This document shows positions 8,045 through 19,266 of a stretch of DNA of 64,000 nucleotides, in pieces. The stretch's first letter is position 1; each line of letters begins with the position of its first letter. Below the pieces are notes generated by a model. The model worked only from the letters and a program-made list of their open reading frames with translations. It did no database searches and was not told the DNA's origin. The position numbers and the translations under genes are program-made. The DNA comes from JAXMAF01 sp046350555 (GTDB taxonomy: Bacteria; Planctomycetota; Phycisphaerae; Phycisphaerales; SM1A02), in the NCBI GenBank assembly GCA_046350555.1, contig JAXMAF010000018.1, forward strand, positions 1 to 64,000, read 5' to 3'.

Positions 8045-8147
8045 CTCGCGAAGCATCCTGACAATCGACCTGGTTGCTCCATCAGCGCCGTCTCGTATCT
8101 GCCGCAGCAGCGGCGCCGCACACGTCAAGCTCCAAGCCCTTCCCGCC

Positions 8148-9491
<1,344 letters not shown>

Positions 9492-9510
9492 TTCGTGTCC
9501 CGCGACTCTT

Positions 9511-9530
9511 GCCCCGGAGGGCGCCGGGGC
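9511..9530 (+). terminator. Hairpin downstream of nuoF
   Basis: Perfect 7-bp stem GCCCCGG (9511-9517) / CCGGGGC (9524-9530) with a 6-base loop, 20 bases after the nuoF stop and upstream of the next gene. No T tract follows. Confidence 0.4.
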
Positions 9531-9602
9531 GCGCCCGCGACCTTCCGCCGCGCGCCCTGCATGGCCACGCATGCCCTCGCTCGCTGTGGCATGATGCGGA
9601 CG

Positions 9603-12600
9603 ATGGACGCGTCGCCCGGCGAGCCGTTGCCTCTGCCCGAGATCTTCGAACGCATCGCGACCGTCCACCCGACGCGCATCGCGGTCGACGTTCCACCCGG
9701 CGCCGAGCGGCCCGATCGCACGCGCGTCACCTACGCGGCGCTGCGCCGTCGCGCGCACGCGATCGCGGCGGAACTCCGCGGTCGCCTGACGACGCCCGGC
9801 GCGGAACCCGTCGTCGGTCGCACCCTCGACCGATCGGACGACGAACCGATCGTCGTCGTCTTCCTGCCGCGCGAGGACCCGGCGCTCTACGCCGCGCAGC
9901 TTGGCATCCTCGCGGCCGGCGCCGCGTTCACCTGCATCGATCCACGCTTTCCCGACTCCCACGTGCGCGCCGTGCTCGCCGATGCGGAGCCGGCGGCCAT
10001 CGTCACCGACGCCCGCGGCCGCGCGCGGCTCGCCGCGATCGGCGCACCCTCGACGGCGCTCCTCGACGCCGAGGCCGTCGAGGCGGCGATGAAACCCGAT
10101 GGCGGCGACATCCGCGCCGTCGGACCCAATCCGGTGGTCGATTCGACGCGCCTCGCGTACGTCATCTACACCTCGGGCACGACGGGTCGGCCCAAGGGCG
10201 TCATGATCGAGCACCGGAGCATCGCGAACCTCGTTCGCGCCGACATCGAGCATTTCGGCCTCGGTCCGCACGATCGCGTCGGGCAATGCTCGTCGCCCTC
10301 GTACGACTCCTCGATCGAGGAGACCTGGCTCGCGTTCGCCGCCGGCGCGACGCTGGTGATCCTCGACGACGAGGCGGTGCGGCTCGGACCCGATCTCGTC
10401 GGATGGCTTCGGCAGGAGCGGATCAGCGTGCTCTGCCCGCCACCGACACTGCTGCGCTCGACCGGATGCGCGGACCCGCTCGCGGCGCTGCCCGACCTGC
10501 GCCTGCTGTATGTCGGTGGCGAGGCGCTGCCGCAGGATCTTGCCGATCTCTGGGCGCGCGGCCGCTGGCTGGAGAACGGCTACGGACCCACGGAATGCAC
10601 CGTCACGGTCGTGCGAGGTCGCGTGCGCGAGGGCCGACCGGTCACGATCGGCCGCGTGGTCGACGGCCACCGGGACTGGATCCTGGACGCGTCGCTGGAG
10701 GAGGTTCCCGACGGCGAGACGGGCGAGCTGTGCATCGGCGGCGTGGGGCTCGCACGCGGCTATCGACACCTCCCGGCGCTCACCGCCGAGCGCTTTCCGA
10801 TCCACCCTCGCCTCGGACGCATCCATCGCACGGGCGACCTCGTTCGGCGCAACCGCGACGGCGAGCTCGAGTGCCTCGGACGCATCGACTCGCAGGTCAA
10901 GCTGCGTGGCTACCGCGTCGAGCTCGAGGCGATCGAGGCCCGGCTCGTCGCGCTGCCCGGCGTGCGCGCCGCCGCGTGCCACGTCCAGGGCGAGCCTCCC
11001 TCGCAGGTCCTCGCGGCGCACGTCGTTCCCGATTCCTCTGACGGGCCGCCTGATCTCGATGCGCTGCGGCGCGCCCTTCGCGAGGCGCTGCCGGAGTACA
11101 TGGTCCCCGCCCGCCTCGCGCTGATCGACGCGCTGCCGACGAGCGTCGGCGGGAAGCTCGATCGGCGACGCCTGCCGGCGATTCCTGCCGCCGCCCCCGG
11201 CCGAAACGGCGCCGCGCCCGGCGCGGCGGGCCGTGGCGCCCACCGGCTCGCGGCACCGCCGATCCGTGATCGAGGCGACGACATCGTCGCGCCTTCGGAG
11301 ATGAACGCGCCGGGCGATGCGCGTCGTTCACATGCGCCGCCGTGCAGCGGGCTCGATCGGCGCATCGCCGACGCCTTCGGCGCGTCGACCGGCGTCGCCG
11401 ACGTCTCCGTCGACGACGACTTCTTCCTCGACCTCGGCGGCGATTCGCTCGGCGCGGTCGGAGTCGTCTGCGCCTTGCGCGCCGCCGCCGCCGATCGGCA
11501 GGACGGCGCCGCGACCGACGCGCACTCCAACGGAATGCCGGGCGATGCGGGACGAGACGGCGACCCGCTGGCGCACGTCGCCGTCCGCGATCTCTACGAA
11601 GCGCGAACGGCCGCGGCGCTCGCCGAGCGGTTGCGCGAGCGCGCCGCTCAGGCCCGCGAGCGCGGCGCGGCGCAGCCGTCCATGCCCGCGCCCGGCGCCG
11701 GCGAGTCGCCGGACACGTCGCGACCCTCGGGGCGCGAAACCACGAGCGCGTCGTGCGACCCGACGACCGGCTCGGGCGACGTCGACACGGCGCGCGGCGT
11801 CGCCGCGCCCATTCGCTCGACGTGCGTGCAGGCGCTCTGCCTCGTCGCGACGCTGGTCGCCGCCGGCGCCACATCGAGCGTGCTCGCGTTGGACGTCGCG
11901 CCGTTCGTGCTCGATCGGCTCGGGCCGACGGCGTCGCTGCTGCTGGCGGCGCCGATGGCGATGGCCGGCCTGGCGCTCTACGCGATCCTGACGATCTCGT
12001 TGACGATCGCCGCGAAGCGCGTGCTCGTCGGACGCTACCGCCCCGGGGCCGTCGCGGTCTGGAGCGACGAGTGGACCCGCCACTGGATCGTGGCCCACTG
12101 CGCGCATCTTGTGCCGTGGTGGCTCCTCGAGGGCACGGTCTTCCTTCACGACGTGCTCCGGGCGCTCGGCGCGACGATCGGCCATCGCGTACATCTGCAT
12201 CGCGGCGTCGACCTGCGGCACGGCGGCTGGGACCTGCTGGCCATCGGCGACGACGCGACGGTGGGCCAGGACGCGACGATCGCACTGGTCGATCTCGACC
12301 GCCGCTGCGCCGTCTTCGGCGCCGTGACCATCGGCGCGCGGGCGACGATCGACGTGCGCGCCGGACTTGCGCCGGGCTCGACCGTGGGGCGCGACGGATT
12401 CCTGACCGCCCTCTCGTGGCTGCCGCCGGGCGAGACGATTCCACCGGGCGAGCGCTGGGACGGCGTTCCCGCGGCGCCGGCGGGCCTGGCGCCCGCGGCC
12501 GAGGACGCGTCGCCGCATGCCGGCGCGGCGCTCGGACCGCGCGCACAGGGCGTCGTCCTGCTGCTGGCGCGCTTCGGACAACTGCTGATCGAGTTCGCGC

Positions 12601-13994
12601 CGGCGGGTGCCATGGCGCTCGTCGCCGCGCGGCTCGTCGAAGGTCGCCTGCCCGACGGCGGCGCGAGCCTCCTCGCATGGCTGCGCGATCCCCTCGTGTC
12701 GCGCGGCCCGGCCGCGGTGGCGCTGGCGATCGCCTTGCTGGTCGTTGTGTCGCTGCCCTTCTCGCTCGCGGCGCAGGCGCTGTCGGTGCGCTGGCTCGGG
12801 CCGGTCCGGCCGGGCACGGTCAGCCGCTGGGGGCTGGACTACATCCGCATCTGGCTCAAGACGGGGGCCGTCGATGGCGCCAGTCGATGGCTCAGCGGGA
12901 CGCTCTACTGGCCGTGGTGGTTGCGACTTGCGGGGATGCGGATCGAGCGCGGCTGCGAGATCAGCACGATCATCGACGTCGTTCCCGAGACGGTGCGCAT
13001 CGGCCGCGACTGCTTCTTCGCCGACGGAATCTACCTGAGTTCGCCGCGCGTCCATCGCGGCATGGCGACCATCGCGCCTTCGGCAATCGGCGCCGGCACG
13101 TTTCTCGGCAATCACGCCGTCGTCCCCGCGGGGCGTCGGTGGCCGGACGACCTCTTCGTCGGTGTCGCCACGGTCGCCCAGCCCGAATGGGGCTCGCCGG
13201 ACGAGTCGGCGCCCGCCGCCCGGCGCGGCGCGCCGGGCAAGGCGTGGTTTGGTCATCCACCGATGGAGCTGCCCCGTCGCGAGGTCGCCGTCGGCGACCG
13301 GCGACTCACGCACGAACCCGGATCCCTGCGCCGCGCGACGCGGCTCTTCTGGGAGACGCTTCGGTTCGCCCTGCCGGTGGCGCCCATCGTCGCGGCGATG
13401 GCGTGGTACCGCTGGATCCTGCTGGCGTCGGAGCACGGCGGCGTCGCGTTCCGGACGTTCGTGGTCGCGCCGCTCGCTACGCTGGGCGCGGCCGCCATGC
13501 TCTCGCTCGCCGTCGTGGCGCTCAAGTGGATCCTGCTCGGCCGCGTGCACGCCGGCCGACATCCGCTCTGGTCGTGTTGGTGCAGCCGATGGGACTTCCT
13601 CTACGTCGCGTGGTCCTTCTGGGCGCGCGGCCCGCTCGCGATGCTCGAAGGCACGCTGCTGCTCAACGCCTTCCTCCGGCTGGTCGGGATGCGCATCGGA
13701 CGGCGCGTCGTGCTCGGCGCGGGCTTCGCCCACGTGGTCGATCCGGACATGCTGCACTTCGACGACGACACGACGATCGCATGCCAGTTCCAGGCGCACA
13801 GCTTCGAGGATCGCATCCTCAAGATCGACCACCTGCACATCCGGCGCGACGCCACGGTCGGCGACAACGCGATCGTCTTCTACGGCGCCGAGATCGGTGC
13901 CGGGACGCGCGTGGCCCCGCACAGCGTGGTGATGAAGCGCGACGTGCTCGAGCCCGGCCGTCGATACATCGGATGCCCGACGCGGCCCCGTTGA
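9603..13994 (+). CDS. NRPS-like poly-amino-acid synthetase (A-PCP-6TM-three soluble modules)
   Basis: 1,463-residue single-module nonribosomal synthetase. The adenylation domain (about 1-530) has YTSGTTGRPKGV near 189, NGYGPTEC, HRTGDLVRRNRDGELECLGR and the catalytic Lys in TSVGGKLDRR. A carrier domain follows with LGGDSLG, the phosphopantetheine Ser near 615. The C-terminal half has three pairs of membrane helices (about 740-805, 987-1060, 1255-1313), each followed by a soluble module with hexapeptide-repeat character. This matches the NRPS terminal domain of unknown function found in epsilon-poly-L-lysine synthetase (Pls); there is no thioesterase. Likely role, by inference: ATP-dependent iterative polymerisation of an amino acid at the membrane. 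Substrate is unknown. Start 9603 is chosen because the nuoF hairpin lies inside the longer open frame (GTG 9495). Confidence 0.85.
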   Translation: MDASPGEPLPLPEIFERIATVHPTRIAVDVPPGAERPDRTRVTYAALRRRAHAIAAELRGRLTTPGAEPVVGRTLDRSDDEPIVVVFLPREDPALYAAQLGILAAGAAFTCIDPRFPDSHVRAVLADAEPAAIVTDARGRARLAAIGAPSTALLDAEAVEAAMKPDGGDIRAVGPNPVVDSTRLAYVIYTSGTTGRPKGVMIEHRSIANLVRADIEHFGLGPHDRVGQCSSPSYDSSIEETWLAFAAGATLVILDDEAVRLGPDLVGWLRQERISVLCPPPTLLRSTGCADPLAALPDLRLLYVGGEALPQDLADLWARGRWLENGYGPTECTVTVVRGRVREGRPVTIGRVVDGHRDWILDASLEEVPDGETGELCIGGVGLARGYRHLPALTAERFPIHPRLGRIHRTGDLVRRNRDGELECLGRIDSQVKLRGYRVELEAIEARLVALPGVRAAACHVQGEPPSQVLAAHVVPDSSDGPPDLDALRRALREALPEYMVPARLALIDALPTSVGGKLDRRRLPAIPAAAPGRNGAAPGAAGRGAHRLAAPPIRDRGDDIVAPSEMNAPGDARRSHAPPCSGLDRRIADAFGASTGVADVSVDDDFFLDLGGDSLGAVGVVCALRAAAADRQDGAATDAHSNGMPGDAGRDGDPLAHVAVRDLYEARTAAALAERLRERAAQARERGAAQPSMPAPGAGESPDTSRPSGRETTSASCDPTTGSGDVDTARGVAAPIRSTCVQALCLVATLVAAGATSSVLALDVAPFVLDRLGPTASLLLAAPMAMAGLALYAILTISLTIAAKRVLVGRYRPGAVAVWSDEWTRHWIVAHCAHLVPWWLLEGTVFLHDVLRALGATIGHRVHLHRGVDLRHGGWDLLAIGDDATVGQDATIALVDLDRRCAVFGAVTIGARATIDVRAGLAPGSTVGRDGFLTALSWLPPGETIPPGERWDGVPAAPAGLAPAAEDASPHAGAALGPRAQGVVLLLARFGQLLIEFAPAGAMALVAARLVEGRLPDGGASLLAWLRDPLVSRGPAAVALAIALLVVVSLPFSLAAQALSVRWLGPVRPGTVSRWGLDYIRIWLKTGAVDGASRWLSGTLYWPWWLRLAGMRIERGCEISTIIDVVPETVRIGRDCFFADGIYLSSPRVHRGMATIAPSAIGAGTFLGNHAVVPAGRRWPDDLFVGVATVAQPEWGSPDESAPAARRGAPGKAWFGHPPMELPRREVAVGDRRLTHEPGSLRRATRLFWETLRFALPVAPIVAAMAWYRWILLASEHGGVAFRTFVVAPLATLGAAAMLSLAVVALKWILLGRVHAGRHPLWSCWCSRWDFLYVAWSFWARGPLAMLEGTLLLNAFLRLVGMRIGRRVVLGAGFAHVVDPDMLHFDDDTTIACQFQAHSFEDRILKIDHLHIRRDATVGDNAIVFYGAEIGAGTRVAPHSVVMKRDVLEPGRRYIGCPTRPR

Positions 13995-14952
13995 CCCGAC
14001 GTCCCGCGGCGCCCCGCCCGGCGCCGCGGCGCGGCCGCGAGGAAGGTTCACATCCCCACTCCTCGACCGTCCTCGGCCAATCGTCCTTGAGCAGCCGCGA
14101 GAGCGAGCGATCGGCGAGCACCCGACCCTTCGTCTGGCAGCGCGGGCAGTAGTTGGTCTCGTTCTCCGCATGAACGATCCGCTGCACCGGCGTTCCGCAG
14201 ACGGGACACGGCTTGCCGAACCGCCCGTGCACGGCCATGCCCGGCCGGAAAGCCGTGACGTCGCCCGGACCGGGGAAACGATCGGCGAACTCCTCCCGGA
14301 GCCGCGCCGTCCACTCGGCGAGCACGCCGCGCGTCGCGGCATGGAGGCGGGCCGCCGCGTCGTCGTCCAGCCGCCCGGTGAGGGCCACCGGCGAGAGCCC
14401 GGCGCGATGGAGGATCTCGTCGGAGTACGCGTTGCCGACGCCGCTGAGCGTGCACGGATCGGTGAGCGCCCGCTTGAGCGTGCGGTTCCCGCGCCGGATC
14501 GCCGCGATGAACGCGGCGCGGTCGCACTCGAGCGGATCGATGCCTCCGGGATCGTGGGCCGCGAGCGCCGCGCGTCCGCGCAGCAGGTGCAACGTCGCCC
14601 GCTTGCGCGTCGACGCCTCGACGAGCAGCAGCCGGCCGCGCGGGAAGTCGAATCGAGCCATCGCGATCCTGGCGTCGCCGCGACCGGCGCCGGCGTCCTC
14701 GATGGGTTGCCAGCGCAACCGTCCCGCGATCATGAGGTGGAGCACGAGGAAGAGCTCGTCCTCGAGGGCGAGCACGATGCAGCTGCCCAGCCGCGAGAGG
14801 CCGACGACCCGCCGACCCTCGCACGCGTCGATCGGCGGATCGACGCTTCGCAGCAGCGACGGTCCGATGATCGTCGTGCGCTCGAGCCTCTCGCCGAGCA
14901 CCCGCGGCGCGAGGGCGTGAAGGTAGAGCGCGATGTCGGGAAGCTCGGGCAC
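13819..14952 (-). CDS. Formamidopyrimidine-DNA glycosylase / endonuclease VIII family
   Basis: Base-excision repair glycosylase/AP lyase. It begins MPELPDI, placing the catalytic Pro2 and Glu3. The helix-two-turn-helix region reads LSGVGNAYSDEILHRAGLSP. A C-terminal zinc finger has CPVCG and CPRCQ. The conserved part ends near residue 300 (about position 14050). As written the frame runs on through low-complexity Arg-rich sequence to 13819, overlapping the end of the NRPS gene and its terminator hairpin. One base more in the four-G run around 14055 would end the protein at once at 14048, so the tail is probably an indel artefact. Substrate preference (Fpg versus Nei) cannot be assigned. Confidence 0.8.
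   Translation of the reverse strand: MPELPDIALYLHALAPRVLGERLERTTIIGPSLLRSVDPPIDACEGRRVVGLSRLGSCIVLALEDELFLVLHLMIAGRLRWQPIEDAGAGRGDARIAMARFDFPRGRLLLVEASTRKRATLHLLRGRAALAAHDPGGIDPLECDRAAFIAAIRRGNRTLKRALTDPCTLSGVGNAYSDEILHRAGLSPVALTGRLDDDAAARLHAATRGVLAEWTARLREEFADRFPGPGDVTAFRPGMAVHGRFGKPCPVCGTPVQRIVHAENETNYCPRCQTKGRVLADRSLSRLLKDDWPRTVEEWGCEPSSRPRRGAGRGAAGRRVNGAASGIRCIDGRARARRASSPRCAGPRASRHRSRRRRRRSRCRRPWRRAGCAGGRS
14004..14029 (+). terminator. Hairpin downstream of the NRPS gene
   Basis: Perfect 10-bp stem CCGCGGCGCC (14004-14013) / GGCGCCGCGG (14020-14029), loop CCGCCC, 9 bases after the NRPS stop. No T tract. Confidence 0.55.
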
Positions 14953-15060
14953 GGGTGCGATGGGGAGCGATTCGGGCGTGGGGCGCGCGCCGCCGCGTTG
15001 CGTCCTCTCGCCGGCTCGCGCGCGGCCCTGCGGCCGGCAGCATGCCGCGACGCCGGGCGC

Positions 15061-16385
15061 CTACAACAGCGTCCCGCGAAGCACCACGCCCGCCACGCTG
15101 AAGTAGATGACCAGTCCGGAGACGTCGACCAGCGTGGCGACGAACGGCGGCGAGGCGGCTCGCCGGATCGAATCCAAGCCAGCAGCACGAGCGGGAGCAT
15201 CGAACCGGTCAGCGTCCCCCACGCGACGACGCCGATCAAACTGATCCCGACGGTCATCGCCACCAGCGTCGCATGCTCGCCGTAGCTTCCGAACGCGGCC
15301 TGCCAGCCGAGGATGCGGAGCACGCCGATCGCCGCGAGGATGAGCCCGAGGCTCAGGCCGAAAGAGAGCTCGCGCCGCGCCACGCGCCAGGCGTCGCGCA
15401 TGCGGACCTCGCCGAGGGCCATCGCACGGATCACCAGCGTCGTCGCCTGCGATCCCGAGTTGCCGCCGCTGGAGATGATCAGCGGGACGAAGAGCGCCAG
15501 CACGACCGCGCGCCCGATCTCCTCCTGATAATGGCCCATCGCGCTGGCGGTCAGCATCTCGCCGATGAAGAGGGCGGCGAGCCAGCCGGCGCGCTTCATG
15601 AGCATCGTGCCGAAGCCCGTGTGCAGGTACGGCGTGTCCAGGGCGGCCATGCCTCCGACCTTCTGCATGTCCTCGGTCGCCTCCTCCTGCACGACCTCCA
15701 CGATGTCGTCGGCCGTGACCACGCCCTTCATCCGGCCCGCCTCGTCGACGACCGGGATCGCGTTGAGCCGATGGGCGGCCATGGTCCGCGCGACGGCCTC
15801 CTGATCCATCGTCTCGGGCACGCTGACGACGTGCGCACGCATCACGTCGCGCACCAGCCGATCCCCCGGCGCGATGAAGAGCTCGCGGAACGACGCGACG
15901 CCGACGAGCCGCTGCTCGGGATCGAGCACATAGGCGTAGCTGGACGTCGCCTGTCGCGTCTGCACCTGCTGCCGGACGTATCGAAACGCCTCGACGACGC
16001 TCATGTCCGTCCGCAACCGCACGAAGCGCGGGCTCATCAGGCCGCCGGCGTCGTCCTCGGCATACGCCAGGAGCGCGCGGACCTCGCTTCGCGCCGAGTC
16101 GTCGAGCAGATCGAGCAGCGCATCGCGCTCCTCCGACGGCACGGCCTGCAACAGGTCGGCCGCATCGTCGGGTGGCAGCGTGCGCAGCCAAAGCCGTCGT
16201 TCGACCGGCGGCAGGCCGCGGATCAGCTCGGCCTGGTCGATGGTCGGCAGGCCGAGGAAGAACTCGGAGGCGCCCTCGTGCTCGAGCAGCCGGAAGCCGT
16301 CGATCCGCTCGTCGTCGGAGAGCGCCGGCCACAGCTCGCGCAGCGCCGCCGCTGGAAGCCGAGGATCGGTGTCAGAACCGCTCAC
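15061..16385 (-). CDS. mgtE: MgtE-type magnesium transporter, frameshifted near the 3' end
   Basis: Inner-membrane Mg2+ channel/transporter. Order: N-terminal MgtE helical domain (LPPVERRLWLRTLPPDDAAD), CBS pair (SYAYVLDPEQRLVGVASF, then NAIPVVDEAGRMKGVVTADD), connecting helix, and the membrane domain with SSGGNSGSQATTLVIRAMA and GTLTGSMLPLVLL. After LVLLAW the frame breaks: the expected end (SPPFVATLVDVSGLVIYFS) is found in another frame that stops at 15061. The shift lies between about 15150 and 15185. Start is the GTG at 16385, with GAGGG 8 bases upstream; the longer open frame has no homology. A sequencing indel and a real 3' mutation are both possible. Confidence 0.82.
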
Positions 16386-16635
16386 GCCGCATGCCCTCGC
16401 GTCGAGTCGTCGTTGCGATCGTTCGCGACGCGCGCCGCGGCGCCGCTGGATGACGCACTCTCGCGCGGGACGGGCCGATTGTCCAGCGATCACGGGGTGG
16501 CTGCCGATATTCACATCGGGTCCTTCGGCGGGTTGCGCTCCGGGATCCGACCCGGGATCCCTTCGCGTCCCACCACCGCCTCGCCGGAACCCCGCCACCG
16601 TGGGCGCCCCTGTCCTCCTTTCCAGGATGCCGAAT

Positions 16636-17211
16636 ATGCCAAGCACGCCGTCAGTCCCCAGCTCTGGTCCCCTCGCCGACGTCCTCCCTCACATTCCCGG
16701 CCGAGTCCTGGCGCTCGGTGTGCTGCTGGTGATCCTGGGCGTCCTCTCGATGACCCTCCCGCAGCTGTCCGGACTTGCCGTGGCCCTCATCGTCGGCGCG
16801 GTCCTGATCGTCGCCGGCGTGACGCGGATCGTCGCCGGCCTCAACGCGCCGTCGCTGGGCGCGGGGACGCTCCACGTGCTCCTGGGCCTGCTCATGCTCC
16901 TGGCCGGCGCGTTCATGCTGCTCAATCCGTGGATCGGGCTCGCCAAGCTGACCCTCATCGCCGCGATCTACTTCGGCGCCGATGGCATCGCGGAGATCTT
17001 CACGTCGTTCCGCATCCGGCCGCGCAAGGGTTGGGGCCTGCTGCTGCTCAACGGCCTCGTCACGCTGCTGCTGGGCGTGCTCATCTGGCGAGAGTGGCCG
17101 CTCTCGGGCGAGTGGGCGGTGGGCATCCTGGTCGGCGTCCAACTGCTCTTTACCGGGTTCCAGCTCATCGCCCTGGGTTCGGCGGCGAAGCAGTTGGCGG
17201 CGGCGCGCTGA
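16636..17211 (+). CDS. HdeD-like (DUF308) membrane protein
   Basis: 191-residue integral membrane protein with about six hydrophobic helices in three pairs and the repeated glycine/leucine pattern of the HdeD/DUF308 family (VLALGVLLVILGVLSM; LHVLLGLLMLLAGAFMLLNP; LLLLNGLVTLLLGVLIW). In Escherichia coli HdeD is tied to acid-stress survival; function here is unknown. I chose the ATG at 16636 because AGGA lies 8 bases upstream; ATG at 16627 is also in frame. The 3' end overlaps the convergent cytochrome b-c gene by 47 bases. The 250-base divergent gap to mgtE holds short palindromes around 16541-16560 and no clear promoter. Confidence 0.8.
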   Translation: MPSTPSVPSSGPLADVLPHIPGRVLALGVLLVILGVLSMTLPQLSGLAVALIVGAVLIVAGVTRIVAGLNAPSLGAGTLHVLLGLLMLLAGAFMLLNPWIGLAKLTLIAAIYFGADGIAEIFTSFRIRPRKGWGLLLLNGLVTLLLGVLIWREWPLSGEWAVGILVGVQLLFTGFQLIALGSAAKQLAAAR

Positions 17212-18674
17212 GCGCCGCGCCCGGGAGCGGCCGGTCGCCCTCCGATCGATCGCCCCGCCTCGTCTGGAGGAACGCCACGATCGCGTCGAGCTCCTCCGAG
17301 GTGAGCGCGCTGGCGAACGCCGGCATGTTGTGACCGCCGTTGGTGATGCGGATCACGAGCTGGTCGCGCGTCAGGAGCTCGCCGATCGGGCTCAGCTCGG
17401 GACCGCGATGGCCGCCGTGGCCGTCGATGTCGTGGCAATAGAGGCAGCCCTTCGCATGCACCAGGTCGGCACCGCGGGCGACCGTGGCGCGCCGCGGCGC
17501 CGGCACCGAGGCCTGCGCCGCGTCGACCAGCGCCGCCGGAAGCGGCTGCACGCCGAAGTCGGGCGACCACGGCGCGCGGTAGCCCGCGACGGTCAGCACG
17601 ATGAAGCCGACGAATGCCGCCACGACCGACGCGATCGCCCACGGTCGCCGCGACGGCGCCCGTTCGCCGCGCGGCGAGACGAGCGGGATGACCAGCAGGA
17701 TGCCGAAAGCGACGAGCGGCGCCGAGGATGACCCACGTCTCCAGCCACGGCGGCAGCAGCGCCAGCACCGCGAAGTACCAGAGCAGGTACCAGTCCGGCG
17801 CCGGGTTGACGTTCACGTCGGCCGGATCGGGCGGGCGATCGAGCGCCGGCGGCCCGAAGATCGCGGCGCACGCGACGATGGCCAGCACCATCGTCGTCAT
17901 GAAGACGACGTCGCGCCACGCGGCGTGCGGGAAGAAGGGAACACCGCCCTTGCGCAGCCGCGCCTCGTAGCCCGCCTTGTACGTCGCGGGATCGACCGGC
18001 TCGCCCGCCTTGGGCATCTCCGAGACGCCATGGCGCAGGACGAGCCAGAGGTGCAGGCCGACGAAGCCGAAGACCATCGCGGGGATGATGAAGACGTGCA
18101 GCGCGAAGAAGCGGCTGAGGGTCGCGCCGCCGATCGTCTCGCCGCCGAGGATGAAGCGCGCCAGCGCCGGGCCGATCACCGGCGCGCGATCCGCCTGCTC
18201 GGCGCCGACGACGACGGACCAGACCGCGTTGGCGTCCCAGCGCAGGAGCTGCCCCGTGAAGCCCATGCCCAGCGTGAGCGCCAGCAGCAGCACGCCGCTG
18301 AGCCAGTTGAGCTCGCGCGGGAACTTGTACGAGCCGTGCAGGAAGACCTGGGAGAGGTGGACGAAGACCATGACGACCATCGCCGACGCGCCCCAGTAGT
18401 GCATGCCGCGCAGCAGGTGGCCGAAGAACGCCGTGTCGGTGATGTACGTCAGGCTGGCGAAGGCCTCGCCGCCAGCGGGAACGTACGAGAAGGCGAGCGC
18501 CACGCCCGTCACGACCTGCATGATGAAGGCGCAGAACGCGGCGCTTCCGAAGACGTACCACCAGCGCGCGTCGCGCGGCACGACGTGCGTGATCATCGGC
18601 ACGATCACCTCGGAGATGCCGATGCGATCGTCGAGCCAGCCGTAGACGCGGAGGATTGGGCGAGGAATGCGCAC
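17165..18674 (-). CDS. Cytochrome b-cytochrome c fusion of the bc complex, frameshifted
   Basis: Quinol:cytochrome c oxidoreductase core. The cytochrome b part has haem-ligand segments LLRGMHYWGASAMVVMVFVH and FFALHVFIIPAMVFGFVGLH, and the Qo-site motif is replaced by the bc/b6-type PDWYLLWYFAVL. The C-terminal part is a single cytochrome c domain, CLYCHD with a downstream NMPAF methionine ligand. The two halves are in different frames; the shift is at about 17715-17730 (GCC-rich run), just after LETWVILGAA. A two-base loss would explain it. Start is the GTG at 18674, 7 bases after the Rieske stop. Cytochrome b/c fusions are known in Gram-positive-type bc complexes. Confidence 0.85.
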
Positions 18675-18681
18675 GTGCGGT

Positions 18682-19266
18682 TCAGGTTGATGCGGCGCGC
18701 GGGTTCCTGCCGCTGCTTGTCAATGGGAGCGGATCGGCCTGGATCTCGACGACTCCGCTCGTCACGCGGACGGGGTATCGCTTGAGCGGCGCCGGCGGCG
18801 GACCCGCGGCGACGCTGCCATCCTTGTAGTACACGCCACCGTGGCACGGGCACATGAAGAGCTCGGCGTCGGGCACCCAGCGCACCGGGCAGCCCAGGTG
18901 ACGGCAGTTCACCGAGAATGCGATGAACTCGTCGGTGCTCACGCGACGCAGCCACGCGGCGCTGCGGCTGGTGACGCCCGACCAGGGAAGCGACGAGGTG
19001 TTCTCGAACTGCACGATGACGGTCTCGCCCACCTTGAACGAGTCGAGCGGACCGACCGCTCGCCAGATCGGGGCGACGCGGCGCAGGAACGGGCCGACGA
19101 TGAAGCCGACCACGGGCACCGCGGCGCAGAGGGCGATCACCCCCGTGAGTCCGAGCGACACGCGGACGAGGAAGAGGCGGCGCGCCGCGTCCTCGGACGT
19201 GAGCACCGGAAGGGACAGGCCATTGCGGGGTGGCGGCTCGCGATCAAGCGCTCTCGAGTTGCTCAT
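18682..19266 (-). CDS. Rieske iron-sulfur protein of the bc complex
   Basis: 194-residue membrane-anchored Rieske protein. It has one N-terminal transmembrane helix (about 32-58) and a [2Fe-2S] fold with ligand motifs CRHLGC and CPCHGG; the second contributes the other Cys and His. GVYYKDGSVAAGPPPAPL is the typical proline loop. It passes electrons from quinol to the cytochrome c domain encoded next. Start ATG at 19266 overlaps the upstream small gene's stop (ATGA), so translation is coupled. Confidence 0.9.
   Translation of the reverse strand: MSNSRALDREPPPRNGLSLPVLTSEDAARRLFLVRVSLGLTGVIALCAAVPVVGFIVGPFLRRVAPIWRAVGPLDSFKVGETVIVQFENTSSLPWSGVTSRSAAWLRRVSTDEFIAFSVNCRHLGCPVRWVPDAELFMCPCHGGVYYKDGSVAAGPPPAPLKRYPVRVTSGVVEIQADPLPLTSSGRNPRAAST

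Noticed and set aside
9495..9602. GTG at 9495 as the start of the NRPS-like gene
   Set aside because: It would place the nuoF downstream hairpin inside the coding region and adds 36 residues without adenylation-domain similarity.
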